Positions 7,222-16,513 of a DNA stretch of 26,327 nucleotides are shown piece by piece. The translations under genes and the position numbers were made by a program. The number at the start of each line of letters is the position of its first letter. Position 1 is the stretch's first letter. The notes under the pieces were generated by a model that was given only the letters and a program-made list of their open reading frames with translations, searched no databases and was not told where the DNA came from. Origin of the DNA: Gammaproteobacteria bacterium (GTDB lineage: Bacteria; Pseudomonadota; Gammaproteobacteria; SZUA-229); assembly GCA_011051475.1 (NCBI GenBank), contig DRLE01000132.1, positions 1 to 26,327 of the forward strand, in the 5' to 3' direction.

Positions 7222-8703
7222 ATGAGTCAGCAACACACCATGAGCAAGGAAATACTGATCAATATTACGCCACAGGAAACCCGCGTGGCGATTCTGGAAA
7301 ACGGCATGCTGCACGACCTGTATATCGAGCGCAGCCGCAGCCGTGGCCTGGTGGGCAATGTCTACAAGGGCAAGGTGGTGCGGGTGCTGCCGGGTATGGA
7401 AGCGGCCTTCGTCGAGATCGGTCTGGAAAAGGCCGCCTTTCTGCACGTTTCCGATGTCGCCCTGAAGGACAATGTGAAAAGCCGTTCCGCCAACGGCCAG
7501 GTGCATATCGGCCAGCTGCTGCACGAGGGGCAGGAAATCCTGGTGCAGGTGCTCAAGGACCAGCTTGGTACCAAGGGCGCGCGTCTGACCACCAATATCA
7601 CCATCCCCTCGCGCTATCTGGTGTTTATGCCCAATGCCGACAATATCGGCGTGTCCTCGCGCATTGAAAACGAGGAAGATCGCGAGCGCCTGAAAAACTA
7701 CCTGCTGGAACAGGAGCACCGCATCAAGGATGCCGGCTATATCCTGCGCACCGCCGCCGAGGTGGCCGACCGTGAGGCCATTGCCAGCGACATCAAGTAC
7801 CTCAATCGGCTCTGGGAAAACATCAATAACACGGCCAATGTCAAACCCGGCAATGTAGTGCACAAGGACCTGCCCCTGTATCTGCGCGTGCTGCGCGACA
7901 TGGTGGATGAAGACCTTGAGGTGATCCGGGTCGATTCACGCGAAACCAGCAATATTATGCTGGAATTTGCCGAAAAATATGTGCCGGAAGTCGCCGAGTT
8001 TATCGAGCACTATCCCGGCGAGCGGCCGATCTTCGATCTGCACGGCGTCGAGGATGAAATCCAGAAGGGGCTGGAGCGCAAGGTGCAGCTCAAGTCCGGC
8101 GGTTACCTGATTATCGACCAGACCGAGGCCATGACCACCATCGACGTCAACACCGGCGCCTTTGTCGGCAGTCGCAACCTCGAAGAAACCATTTTCAAGA
8201 CCAATCTGGAAGCGGCCCAGGCCATTGCCCGCCAGCTGCGCCTGCGCAACCTCGGCGGCATCGTCATTCTCGATTTTATCGACATGGGCGAGGAGGAACA
8301 CAAGCGCCAGGTGTTGCGCGCCCTGGAAAAGGCGCTGGAGAAAGACCATGCGCGCACCTCCATCTGCGATGTCTCGGCGCTGGGTCTGGTGGAAATGACG
8401 CGCAAGCGCACCCGTGAAAGCCTGGAGCACGTACTCTGCGGCACCTGTCCCACCTGCGAGGGGCGTGGCACCATCAAGACCGCGGAAACCGTGTGCTATG
8501 AAATCTTCCGCGAAATACTGCGTGAGGCCAGGCAGTTCGACGCAAAGGAACTGCTGGTGCTGGCGGCGCAGGACGTTGTCGATCTGCTGGTGGACGAGGA
8601 GTCGAGCAGTCTGGCCGAGCTGGAAGACTTTATCGGCATTCCCATCAAGTTCCAGGTCGAGGCATTGTTTACGCAGGAACAGTATGACGTTGTTATACTG
8701 TAA
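7222..8703 (+). CDS. rng: Ribonuclease G
   Basis: RNase G is a cytoplasmic endoribonuclease of the RNase E/G family that trims the 5' end of 16S rRNA and turns over some mRNAs. The protein has 493 residues (E. coli 489) and lacks the long RNase E C-terminal scaffold. The S1 RNA-binding domain lies at about residues 38-130 (VGNVYKGKVVRVLPGMEAAFV). The metal-binding catalytic aspartates are Asp308 in TTIDVNTG and Asp351 in ILDFIDM, and the Zn-link cysteines are in CGTCPTCEGRG (406-416). The second Met (7240) gives a start closer to that of E. coli; neither site has a strong binding sequence. It follows maf and precedes yhdP, as in many Gammaproteobacteria. Confidence 0.96.
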   Translation: MSQQHTMSKEILINITPQETRVAILENGMLHDLYIERSRSRGLVGNVYKGKVVRVLPGMEAAFVEIGLEKAAFLHVSDVALKDNVKSRSANGQVHIGQLLHEGQEILVQVLKDQLGTKGARLTTNITIPSRYLVFMPNADNIGVSSRIENEEDRERLKNYLLEQEHRIKDAGYILRTAAEVADREAIASDIKYLNRLWENINNTANVKPGNVVHKDLPLYLRVLRDMVDEDLEVIRVDSRETSNIMLEFAEKYVPEVAEFIEHYPGERPIFDLHGVEDEIQKGLERKVQLKSGGYLIIDQTEAMTTIDVNTGAFVGSRNLEETIFKTNLEAAQAIARQLRLRNLGGIVILDFIDMGEEEHKRQVLRALEKALEKDHARTSICDVSALGLVEMTRKRTRESLEHVLCGTCPTCEGRGTIKTAETVCYEIFREILREARQFDAKELLVLAAQDVVDLLVDEESSSLAELEDFIGIPIKFQVEALFTQEQYDVVIL

Positions 8704-8749
8704 CCGGCGTATGGCGAGACAGAGCACACCGGAATAATGGCATAAGTTC

Positions 8750-11700
8750 ATGCAATGGCTTTTTCGTTTCAGGATATGCATTATTATCTGCCTGGCGGTG
8801 ATCCTGATTACCGCGGCAGTAGGCTTCAGCGTGCTGCGCGCGGCCCTGCCTTACGCTACCGGTTACAAGGATGAAATCCAGCAGATCATCAGCAAGCAGA
8901 TTGGCCTGCCCGTAGAAATCAAATCCCTCGCTGCCGATATCGACTGGTTTTCCCCCCGCCTGAAACTGCTCGACGTCGCTGTTTTCGACAAGGCGCACAG
9001 AATTCCGCTGTTCCATTTCGAAGAAGCCTTTGTTGAGCTGGATGTGATGGCTTCCATTATGCGTCGTGAAGCCATTATCGGCGATGTCGGTCTGGTGGGC
9101 ATTGATCTGTCCATAGAAAAACTGTCGGATACCGAGTGGCTGATACAGGGCATTCGTTTCAATACGCAGGCCACGGGCCGTTCTTCAGAACTGCCCGAGC
9201 CATTGATCTATATGATCCAGAATGCCGATTATCTGCTGCACGACAGCAATATTTACTACCAGGACCACACCAATAAACACCTTAATATGGTTCTGCTGGA
9301 CGTTAATATTGATGTGCAGAACAGTTTTAACAATCATCGCATCAAGTTTTCCATGAACCTGCCGGACGAGTATGGCCGCAGCCTTGCCGCCGTTGCAGAG
9401 CTGTCGGGTGATATTGACAGGCTTGATGGCGAATTCTATATCGAGGCCAGCGCAATCAGGCTGAGTCAGTGGAACAGGAAATTTCGCTTTCTGACAACGC
9501 ATCAGCTTGATGCCGATGTCGATGTGCTGATATGGGGCGAGCTTAAACAGAATGTTCTGCAGTCACTGACCACGCAGTTACAGGCGCAGAACCTGCTGAT
9601 AAAAAACCGCAGCAGCGGTAAGGCGTGGCAGACCGAATATTTAAGCGGAAACGCACGCTACCTGCGTGATGGTGACTTCTGGAATGTCAGTCTGGCCGAT
9701 TTTTACTTTGGCAGTGAGGACCAGCCCGAATGGGGGCGTCCGCTAAACCTGCAGGCCAGCAATGACGGGGACTTTTATCATGTCAGTGCCGATTTCCTGC
9801 GCGTGCAGGACATTACCCGTTTGCTGGACGTAGTGCTCGATGGTGATGCGCACAGGCAATACAGCAAGCTGGCCACTTACCGGCCTGCTGCCGACATTTA
9901 TAATCTTGATCTGCGCTTGCCCGTATTCGTGTCCGATGAGGACGTACCCGCTGAGAACAGGCAGCAGCTTCTGCTGAACAAGGCGCGTCTTGACGCCAGC
10001 ATTGTCAACCTGGGACTGACCATCCCGCAAAAGAAAATCAGGCTGGACGGTCTGGATGCCGAGCTGCATTATGATGATAGCCGCCTGGATGTGAAACTGG
10101 CATCTGAAAATGCCAGCTTCGAAATGCCTGATATGTTTGTTTATCCGCTGCAGGCGGATTTTCTGCGGGGCGACCTTGAAATGCGTCGCACGGAAGAGGG
10201 CTGGCGGCTGGCCACGGACAGCTTGCAGCTGAAAAACGACCACATCAATACCTTCTCTCGCCTTGAGCTGCGCCTGCTGGCGGACAATAAGGTTTTTGTC
10301 GACGCGCAAACGGACTTTTATGATGCCTGGGGCAAATACGCCACTCGCTATCTGCCGGTAGGCGTAATGAAACCGAAGCTGATCGACTGGCTGCACATGG
10401 CCGTTACCGACGGTTATGTGCCGCAGGGGCAGTTTATTCTTTATGGTAATTTGTCGGATTTTCCGTTCAAGCAGCATAACGGCATATTCCAGGTGATGTT
10501 TGAAGCCAGGGATGTGAATATGCAGTACCTGAAAGGCTGGCCGAAACTGGAGAATACCTCGGGTATCGTAAAGTTTGAAAACCAGAGCCTGATACTGACC
10601 CATGCCCGTTCTGTCAGCCGTGGTATCAGGCTTTATGATGCCGTCGCAGAAATTCCCGATCTTCGCCATCCCGTGCTTGGCGTAAATCTGCAGGCCAGCG
10701 GTAATAATGCCGACGTACAGGACTATGTCTGGAACAGCCCACTGGACAGGCGGCTGGGGCGTCCCCTGCGTCTGTTCCAGATTGACGGGGAAAGCCTGTT
10801 GAGCCTGAAGCTGGATATTCCATTCCTCCATCCGGAGACTCTGAACATAGAAGGCCAGCTGAACCTGGTCAATGCTTCGGTCTATTACCCGGCCATGGGT
10901 TATGAAATGGAAGCGGTTAACGGCATGATCAATTTTACCCGCGACAGTATATTCGCCGATTCGGTCAGGGCGGAGGTGCAGAAAAAACCGGTAGAACTGA
11001 ATATTGTGACGCGGGAGAAGGCCGGAGTCAGAACCATTATCTATCATCTTGATGGTGAACTGGGCGCTGACTACCTGCTGCAGAAATACGAATGGGTGCC
11101 GCAGGACTGGGTCGATGGCAGCGGGCAATGGTCTATCGATGTCGAAGTGCCGCGCAAGAAAAAAGACTATCTTGTGCGCATCAGGGCAAGGTCCGATCTG
11201 GACGGGATATCCCTGAATGTGTCAGACAAGGTGAAAAAACCGGCGGCTGAAAAAATGGCCTACAAATTTGATCTCTCGGTGATGGATGAGGGCGGACTGC
11301 ATCTTGAGTCCAGCGCCAGCCGCTGGCAGGCGGAGCCTCTGCTGAACCTGTATGCGCAGCGTGACCGGGAAAAGTTCTGGCACTTTACCGTTAATTCGGA
11401 TTATCTGCGGGGCAAGGGGGACTTTGCCGAAGGCCTGGATCACGATACCGAGGTGGTGCTGAACATGGAAAAAGTCGACCTGCATTCGCTGTTTGTCAGT
11501 ACCGGAAAAAAAGCCGGCAAGAAGCTGCGGCCGTCGGACTTCCCCGCCTTGCGCTGGCAGGCCAAAACAGTGCTCTGGGATGACTGGATGTTTACCGATG
11601 TCAATCTGGAAACCGACTGGAATGAACATGGCATGCTGATTAACAGGCTGACCATGAACGGGCCGTCAATGAGTTTCAGTGCACGGGGCAGCTGGCTGAC

Positions 11701-12367
11701 CTCCTGGACCGGTGCGCACACCACGGTGCTGCAGGGCAAGGTAAGCAGCAGCAACTGCGGTAATACGCTTGCCGGCCTGGGATTTGAGCGCAGCCTGGAC
11801 CGCTGCACCTACAAGGCCAGTTTCAATGCCATGTGGTCGGCGGAACCCTATGCTTTCTCCTGGGCCAATATGAAGGGCTCAACCAGCTTTGAAATGAAGG
11901 ACGGCGAAATTGTCAGCATGAATCCCGGTGCCGGTGGTCGTCTGCTGGGCCTGATGAATATCTTCAAGCTGGCCAACCGTCTGTCGCTTGATTTCGACGA
12001 TGTTACCCGCAAGGGTTTTTCCTTTGATCGTATCAAGGGTGAATTCGAATTTGTTAATGGCAAGGGATCGCTGAAAAACTGTGATATTTACGCACCGGCG
12101 GCCAATATCAATATCTTCGGCAGTATCGGCCTGATTGACAGGGATTACAACCTGCTGATGCGCGTCAAACCGCATACTGATACACTGACCATTGCCGGTG
12201 GAACCCTGCTCGGTGGCGTTGCCATCGGTGCCGGGCTGGCCCTGATTCAGAAGGTCTTTGATGTCGGGGTAGGGCATAATGTATATTCCATAACGGGAAG
12301 CTGGGACGATCCGAAGATAGAACAGATCGTACAGAGAACGGATGAAGAAGCAGAAGATGACTTTTAG
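8750..12367 (+). CDS. yhdP: YhdP-family AsmA-like envelope protein (TIGR02099)
   Basis: YhdP is a very large AsmA-like protein anchored in the inner membrane and spanning the periplasm; in E. coli it takes part with TamB and YdbH in moving phospholipids to the outer membrane. The product has 1,205 residues (E. coli about 1,266). A single membrane helix lies at residues 7-29, followed by the DUF3971-type region and a C-terminal AsmA-like part with GRLLGLMNIFKLANRLSLDF, which is characteristic of the family, and a glycine-rich hydrophobic stretch GGTLLGGVAIGAGLALIQKV near the end. It lies 46 bp after rng and its last 26 bp overlap the next gene. No frameshift is seen over the 3.6 kb. Confidence 0.95.
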   Translation: MQWLFRFRICIIICLAVILITAAVGFSVLRAALPYATGYKDEIQQIISKQIGLPVEIKSLAADIDWFSPRLKLLDVAVFDKAHRIPLFHFEEAFVELDVMASIMRREAIIGDVGLVGIDLSIEKLSDTEWLIQGIRFNTQATGRSSELPEPLIYMIQNADYLLHDSNIYYQDHTNKHLNMVLLDVNIDVQNSFNNHRIKFSMNLPDEYGRSLAAVAELSGDIDRLDGEFYIEASAIRLSQWNRKFRFLTTHQLDADVDVLIWGELKQNVLQSLTTQLQAQNLLIKNRSSGKAWQTEYLSGNARYLRDGDFWNVSLADFYFGSEDQPEWGRPLNLQASNDGDFYHVSADFLRVQDITRLLDVVLDGDAHRQYSKLATYRPAADIYNLDLRLPVFVSDEDVPAENRQQLLLNKARLDASIVNLGLTIPQKKIRLDGLDAELHYDDSRLDVKLASENASFEMPDMFVYPLQADFLRGDLEMRRTEEGWRLATDSLQLKNDHINTFSRLELRLLADNKVFVDAQTDFYDAWGKYATRYLPVGVMKPKLIDWLHMAVTDGYVPQGQFILYGNLSDFPFKQHNGIFQVMFEARDVNMQYLKGWPKLENTSGIVKFENQSLILTHARSVSRGIRLYDAVAEIPDLRHPVLGVNLQASGNNADVQDYVWNSPLDRRLGRPLRLFQIDGESLLSLKLDIPFLHPETLNIEGQLNLVNASVYYPAMGYEMEAVNGMINFTRDSIFADSVRAEVQKKPVELNIVTREKAGVRTIIYHLDGELGADYLLQKYEWVPQDWVDGSGQWSIDVEVPRKKKDYLVRIRARSDLDGISLNVSDKVKKPAAEKMAYKFDLSVMDEGGLHLESSASRWQAEPLLNLYAQRDREKFWHFTVNSDYLRGKGDFAEGLDHDTEVVLNMEKVDLHSLFVSTGKKAGKKLRPSDFPALRWQAKTVLWDDWMFTDVNLETDWNEHGMLINRLTMNGPSMSFSARGSWLTSWTGAHTTVLQGKVSSSNCGNTLAGLGFERSLDRCTYKASFNAMWSAEPYAFSWANMKGSTSFEMKDGEIVSMNPGAGGRLLGLMNIFKLANRLSLDFDDVTRKGFSFDRIKGEFEFVNGKGSLKNCDIYAPAANINIFGSIGLIDRDYNLLMRVKPHTDTLTIAGGTLLGGVAIGAGLALIQKVFDVGVGHNVYSITGSWDDPKIEQIVQRTDEEAEDDF

Positions 12368-12806
12368 CCCTTTGATATCACCGCTATTGCTGGTTTGCAT
12401 TATCAGCCTGCCATTGGCTGCTGTTGCTGAAACCGGCACTGCAGTCAATGGCGCTGCTGATGCACGCCCGGACAAAGTCGTTACCGGGAAAACACCAGCC
12501 CGCACAGCCCCCCGGAATACAGCGTCCAAACCCGAAGCCTGGGTACTTTATGCCGAGCAGTGGGACATGAGGCGCAGTGGCGACAAGATTCTGGCCCTGC
12601 CGGTGCTGCGTAAGGTGGTCAACGCCTGGCTTGAAGACAGAACGAAATTTATCGAGATACAGTATCCCGGTGGCGAGGAGGGTGAGTTCTGGGTACAGGA
12701 GCTGACCGACTGGCTGGTTTCACTGGGTATTCCTTCGGAGCATATGATCATCACCCCCGGAAGCGGGGGTGATGATATGATCAAGTTCGCCCTGCGCCGT
12801 GCCTGA
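12342..12806 (+). CDS. Small secreted protein of unknown function
   Basis: I do not recognise this 154-residue protein. It begins MKKQKMTFSP, followed by a hydrophobic stretch and LPLAAVAET, a clear Sec signal peptide with likely cleavage after AVA. A disordered Ala/Thr/Pro/Lys linker (about residues 30-65) leads to a compact C-terminal domain (about 68-154). Segments such as FIEIQYPGGEEGEFW and LVSLGIPSEHMIITPGSG recall the OmpA C-terminal peptidoglycan-binding pattern, but the match is weak and is only a suggestion. The gene overlaps yhdP by 26 bp, so it is probably co-translated with it and works in the envelope. A 13-bp perfect hairpin sits inside its last 60 bases. The start at 12357 is an alternative. 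Confidence 0.75.
   Translation: MKKQKMTFSPLISPLLLVCIISLPLAAVAETGTAVNGAADARPDKVVTGKTPARTAPRNTASKPEAWVLYAEQWDMRRSGDKILALPVLRKVVNAWLEDRTKFIEIQYPGGEEGEFWVQELTDWLVSLGIPSEHMIITPGSGGDDMIKFALRRA
12747..12776. repeat. Strong intragenic hairpin near the 3' end of the secreted-protein gene
   Basis: ATCATCACCCCCG (12747-12759) pairs perfectly with CGGGGGTGATGAT (12764-12776) around the loop GAAG. The stem is 13 bp and stable, but no T-tract follows, so it does not look like an intrinsic terminator. It encodes part of the C-terminal IITPGSGGDD segment and lies 30 bp before the stop codon. It may act on mRNA stability or be chance within coding constraint. Confidence 0.6.
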
Positions 12807-12886
12807 GAATGCCGGAGCCGGCACTATCCCGGGCGCTATGTGGACGCGTCGACAGGGAAGAAATCCTGAAATAAACAGGTTATCCT

Positions 12887-12895
12887 TGGTAGAAT
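12887..12895 (+). promoter_or_regulatory. Candidate extended -10 promoter for the nitrilase-family gene
   Basis: TGG-TAGAAT fits the extended -10 pattern TGn-TATAAT, 26 bp before the GTG start at 12922. A recognisable -35 is not seen, which is tolerated for extended -10 promoters. It would give the amidase gene its own promoter after the yhdP run. Confidence 0.35.
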
Positions 12896-12921
12896 AAATA
12901 AAAAAAACAGGAGATTGTTTG

Positions 12922-13746
12922 GTGAGTAAAGTTGCGGCAATACAGATGGCCTCCGGGCCGAATGTAAAAGCGAATCTGGCTGAAGCAGAAAAACTGATAA
13001 AAATAGCAGTACAGCAGGGCGCAGAACTGGTGGTATTGCCGGAAAACTTTGCCATTATGGGCATGGCTGAAACCGACAAGGTGAAAATTGCCGAACAGCC
13101 GGGTAGCGGCCTGCTGCAGGACTACCTGACACAGCAGGCGATAAAAAACAATATCTGGCTGGTCGGCGGCACCATCCCGATTCAGTCCGAGGAAGAAGGC
13201 AAGGTCTATGCCGCCTGTATGCTGCATAACCCGCAGGGCGAGCTGGTTGCGCGATATGACAAGATACACCTGTTCGATGTCACCATCGGTGACAATAACG
13301 AAAGTTATACCGAATCGGAAACGATTTCACCGGGCAGGGAACTGGTGGTTGTCGACACGCCCTTTGGCAAGCTTGGCCTGGCGGTTTGCTACGACCTGCG
13401 CTTCCCGGAGCTGTTTCGTGCCCTGGTCGATAAAGGCATGGAAATCTGCGCGCTGCCCTCGGCCTTTACCAGCCTGACCGGCAAGGTACACTGGGAATCC
13501 CTGCTGCGCGCCCGCGCCATTGAAAACCTCTGCTTTATGATCGCCGCCGACCAGGGCGGCTATCATGTGGGGGGGCGAGAAACCCACGGCGACAGCATGA
13601 TTATCGATCCCTGGGGGCTGATTCTTAACCGCCTGCCGCATGGTACCGGTGTGGTTATCGCTGATATTGATACTGCCAAGCTGGAGCACACCCGCAAGAT
13701 GTTCCCGGCGCTGGAGCACAAGCGTTTTTCCTGTTCGTTCTCGTAA
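12922..13746 (+). CDS. Carbon-nitrogen hydrolase (Nit1/Nit2-type amidase, nitrilase superfamily)
   Basis: The 274-residue product is a cytoplasmic nitrilase-superfamily amidase of the Nit branch, whose best-known members hydrolyse deaminated glutathione or omega-amides. The catalytic triad is Glu41 (VLPENF), Lys114 (YDKIHLFD) and Cys156 (AVCYDLRFPEL). I chose GTG 12922 because AGGAG at 12909-12913 is eight bases upstream; the TTG at 12919 is too close to it. It follows yhdP, as in many Gammaproteobacteria, but the tldD gene that usually comes next is absent. Exact substrate cannot be read from the sequence; repair of deaminated glutathione is the likeliest. Confidence 0.93.
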   Translation: MSKVAAIQMASGPNVKANLAEAEKLIKIAVQQGAELVVLPENFAIMGMAETDKVKIAEQPGSGLLQDYLTQQAIKNNIWLVGGTIPIQSEEEGKVYAACMLHNPQGELVARYDKIHLFDVTIGDNNESYTESETISPGRELVVVDTPFGKLGLAVCYDLRFPELFRALVDKGMEICALPSAFTSLTGKVHWESLLRARAIENLCFMIAADQGGYHVGGRETHGDSMIIDPWGLILNRLPHGTGVVIADIDTAKLEHTRKMFPALEHKRFSCSFS

Positions 13747-13861
13747 GACCTGGCCTTTTCACGGGCCTCACAGAGATGAAAAATACAGCGAATGATATTG
13801 CCGGTATAACCGCAGGCCAGCGCAAAAATCCTTCCTCAGAGGCTTTGTCACGAAAATAAGC

Positions 13862-13870
13862 TGGTACAAT
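13862..13870 (+). promoter_or_regulatory. Extended -10 promoter immediately before the KefB-like start codon
   Basis: TGG-TACAAT matches the extended -10 pattern and ends only 7 bp before the ATG at 13878. Transcription would begin at or within a base or two of the start codon, giving a leaderless or nearly leaderless mRNA. No Shine-Dalgarno sequence is present. The nearest -35-like word (TTGTCA, 13845-13850) is too close at about 14 bp. Confidence 0.4.
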
Positions 13871-13877
13871 CCCCTGC

Positions 13878-15044
13878 ATGGGCTACCAGAATATTATTTT
13901 CGAGTTTGTTCTTATTTTCGCCGGCGCGGCGGTGTTCGCTACCGCTTTTCTTTATCTTAAACAGCCGGTCATTCTGGCCTATATTGCCTTTGGCGTGGTT
14001 GCCGGTCCTGCCGGCCTTGGCCTGATCAAGGCGCCGGAGCATATTGAAAAACTGGCGCATATCGGCGTTATTCTGCTGCTCTATCTTCTCGGGATAAACC
14101 TCAAGCCCGACCGCCTGGTACACCTTTTCAGCAAAACCGCGATGGTCACACTGTTGACCAGCCTGGTGTTTTTTGTGGTGGCCGGTGCCTTTGCCTGGGC
14201 CTGGGGATTTTCTCGCATGGAAAGCCTGATTATCGGCGCCGCCCTGATGTTCTCCAGCACCATTATCAGCCTCAAGCTGATACCGACCACGGCGCTGCAT
14301 CACAAACATACCGGTGAAATGATGACCAGCGTGCTGCTGATGCAGGACGTGATCGCCATTCTGCTGATCCTGGTACTGACCGGCGGTCAGGGCGACAATG
14401 TTTCCATTGCCATTGCCATGCTTTTTGTCAAGCTGATCCTGCTCGCCGTGGCGGCCTATATTGTGGTGAAGTATGTGATCAACCGCCTGTTTATGCGCTT
14501 TGATATTATCCAGGAGTTCACTTTCCTGCTGGCACTGGGCTGGGGCATGACCGGCGCCGGTGTGGCCCATGCCATCGGTCTGTCCTATGAAATGGGCGCC
14601 TTTATTGCCGGTGTCAGCTTCGCCTCTTCACCGGTGGCGCTGGTCATGGCCGAGCAGCTCAAACCGCTGCGCGATTTCTTCCTGATCCTGTTTTTCTTTT
14701 CCATCGGTGCGCAGTTCAATTTCCTGATGAGCCAGGACGTATTGATCGCCGGATTCCTGCTGGCGGTGATTATCGTTCTGGTCAAGCCGTTTACCTTCAA
14801 ACAGGGCTTTCAGTTGACAGGCGAGAGCAAGGCATTTTCCATGGAGCTGGGCGCAAGACTGGGCCAGGGCAGCGAGTTTTCCCTGCTGGTCGGCGCCAGC
14901 GCACTGAGCGCCGGCGTTATCGATATCCGCGCCTCCTACCTGATCCAGATGACGGTTATCGTCAGCTTCGTACTATCGACCTACTGGGTGGTGTTCAGAT
15001 ACCGTACACCGATATCGAGTACGGAGAGGAACAGGATGGACTGA
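13878..15044 (+). CDS. KefB/NapA-like cation:proton antiporter, membrane domain only
   Basis: This is a CPA2-family monovalent cation:proton antiporter of 388 residues, an inner-membrane protein with about 11-12 hydrophobic helices (Na_H_Exchanger domain). Typical features include the N-terminal LKQPVILAYIAFGVVAGP, the FSSTIISLKL helix and LMQDVIAILL. KefB and KefC proper are near 600 residues with a cytoplasmic NAD-binding RCK domain; here that domain is missing and the protein stops after the membrane part (RYRTPISSTERNRMD). Short stand-alone members exist, so this may be normal, but heptamer element copy 2 begins five bases after the stop, so truncation is possible. The ATG lies 7 bp after an extended -10 box and has no binding site. 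Transported ion (K+ or Na+) is not known. Confidence 0.88.
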   Translation: MGYQNIIFEFVLIFAGAAVFATAFLYLKQPVILAYIAFGVVAGPAGLGLIKAPEHIEKLAHIGVILLLYLLGINLKPDRLVHLFSKTAMVTLLTSLVFFVVAGAFAWAWGFSRMESLIIGAALMFSSTIISLKLIPTTALHHKHTGEMMTSVLLMQDVIAILLILVLTGGQGDNVSIAIAMLFVKLILLAVAAYIVVKYVINRLFMRFDIIQEFTFLLALGWGMTGAGVAHAIGLSYEMGAFIAGVSFASSPVALVMAEQLKPLRDFFLILFFFSIGAQFNFLMSQDVLIAGFLLAVIIVLVKPFTFKQGFQLTGESKAFSMELGARLGQGSEFSLLVGASALSAGVIDIRASYLIQMTVIVSFVLSTYWVVFRYRTPISSTERNRMD

Positions 15045-15049
15045 AAAAG

Positions 15050-15709
<660 letters not shown>

Positions 15710-15720
<11 letters not shown>

Positions 15721-16513
15721 TATCGCTGTCGTCTTTGTGGACCAGTTTTTCGCCATTGCCGAACTGTACTTGTTCAAGCTTTGCGCGAGAGTGTAACTTG
15801 CCGTCACGGTAGTTATCAATAAGAAAGGGAATATTGTGCAGCTCGGGAATCAGCCAGAGGTGCAGCGACCAGTCACGATCCGGACGCGGGTCTGTTCTGA
15901 CCACTTCCAGTGCCTGGTAGTCCCTGCCGGCAAAGTGGACTTTTTTCGTTTTGCCAGCAACAAAGTGGTAGGTATCCATCTCGCCCTTGATCACGGCCTT
16001 GTAGGGGTATTCTTTTTTACCGGCGTCAGCTTCGAGCATCAGTGGCAGCTGGAATGACAGCGGTTCCCATACCGGGCCTTTGGTGGTCAGTCGGGTTTCC
16101 CTGTTTTCGTAATGGCCGGTAACCAGCCCCGTTACCGGCGTGGCGTTTTCATTCCACTGGATACTGAATTTTTCTTCGCGTGCATCGCCGCCGCGCTGGA
16201 TGTATTCATACTGCTGCAGCAACAGGCGGCCGTTTTTTTCCTCAACCAGGCTGACGGCGTCGACGGTATCCTTGCGCAGCAGCTTTGCCAGGCCATAGAG
16301 CCGGGTCTGCTGGCTGAAGCGGTAACCGCTGTCGGTATGTTTAAGCGTATAGTCGGCCTCAGCAACCTTCATGCCCATAAACAGCACGGCATATCGTGCG
16401 TGAAATTCGGGCAGTTGATGTTTGCTGCCGGCTGCTGCCGTTTGCGTGTGTAATATCAGCACGAGCAGCGGTAACAGGAGCGTACGCAACAATGTGTTGA
16501 ATGGTTTATACAT
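15710..16513 (-). CDS. DUF3108 periplasmic protein
   Basis: The 267-residue protein has a signal peptide (hydrophobic residues about 8-22, then HTQTAAAGS) and a beta-rich body of the DUF3108 family, with the typical opening FHARYAVLFMGMKVAEADYTL and the later DYQALEVVRTDPRPDRDWSLHLWLIPELHNIPF. It probably acts in the periplasm; no function is established that I can name. It overlaps the end of purN by 8 bp and overlaps darP by 11 bp, so it is part of the purM-purN transcript. The purM-purN-DUF3108 order is known from Pseudomonas. Confidence 0.9.

Noticed and set aside
9743..11128. A 461-codon open frame on the minus strand.
   Set aside because: It lies wholly within yhdP and arises from GC-rich codon bias on the other strand; no start signal or family features.
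13752..13767. GGCC/GGCC hairpin after the amidase gene as a terminator.
   Set aside because: The stem is only 4 bp and there is no T-tract.
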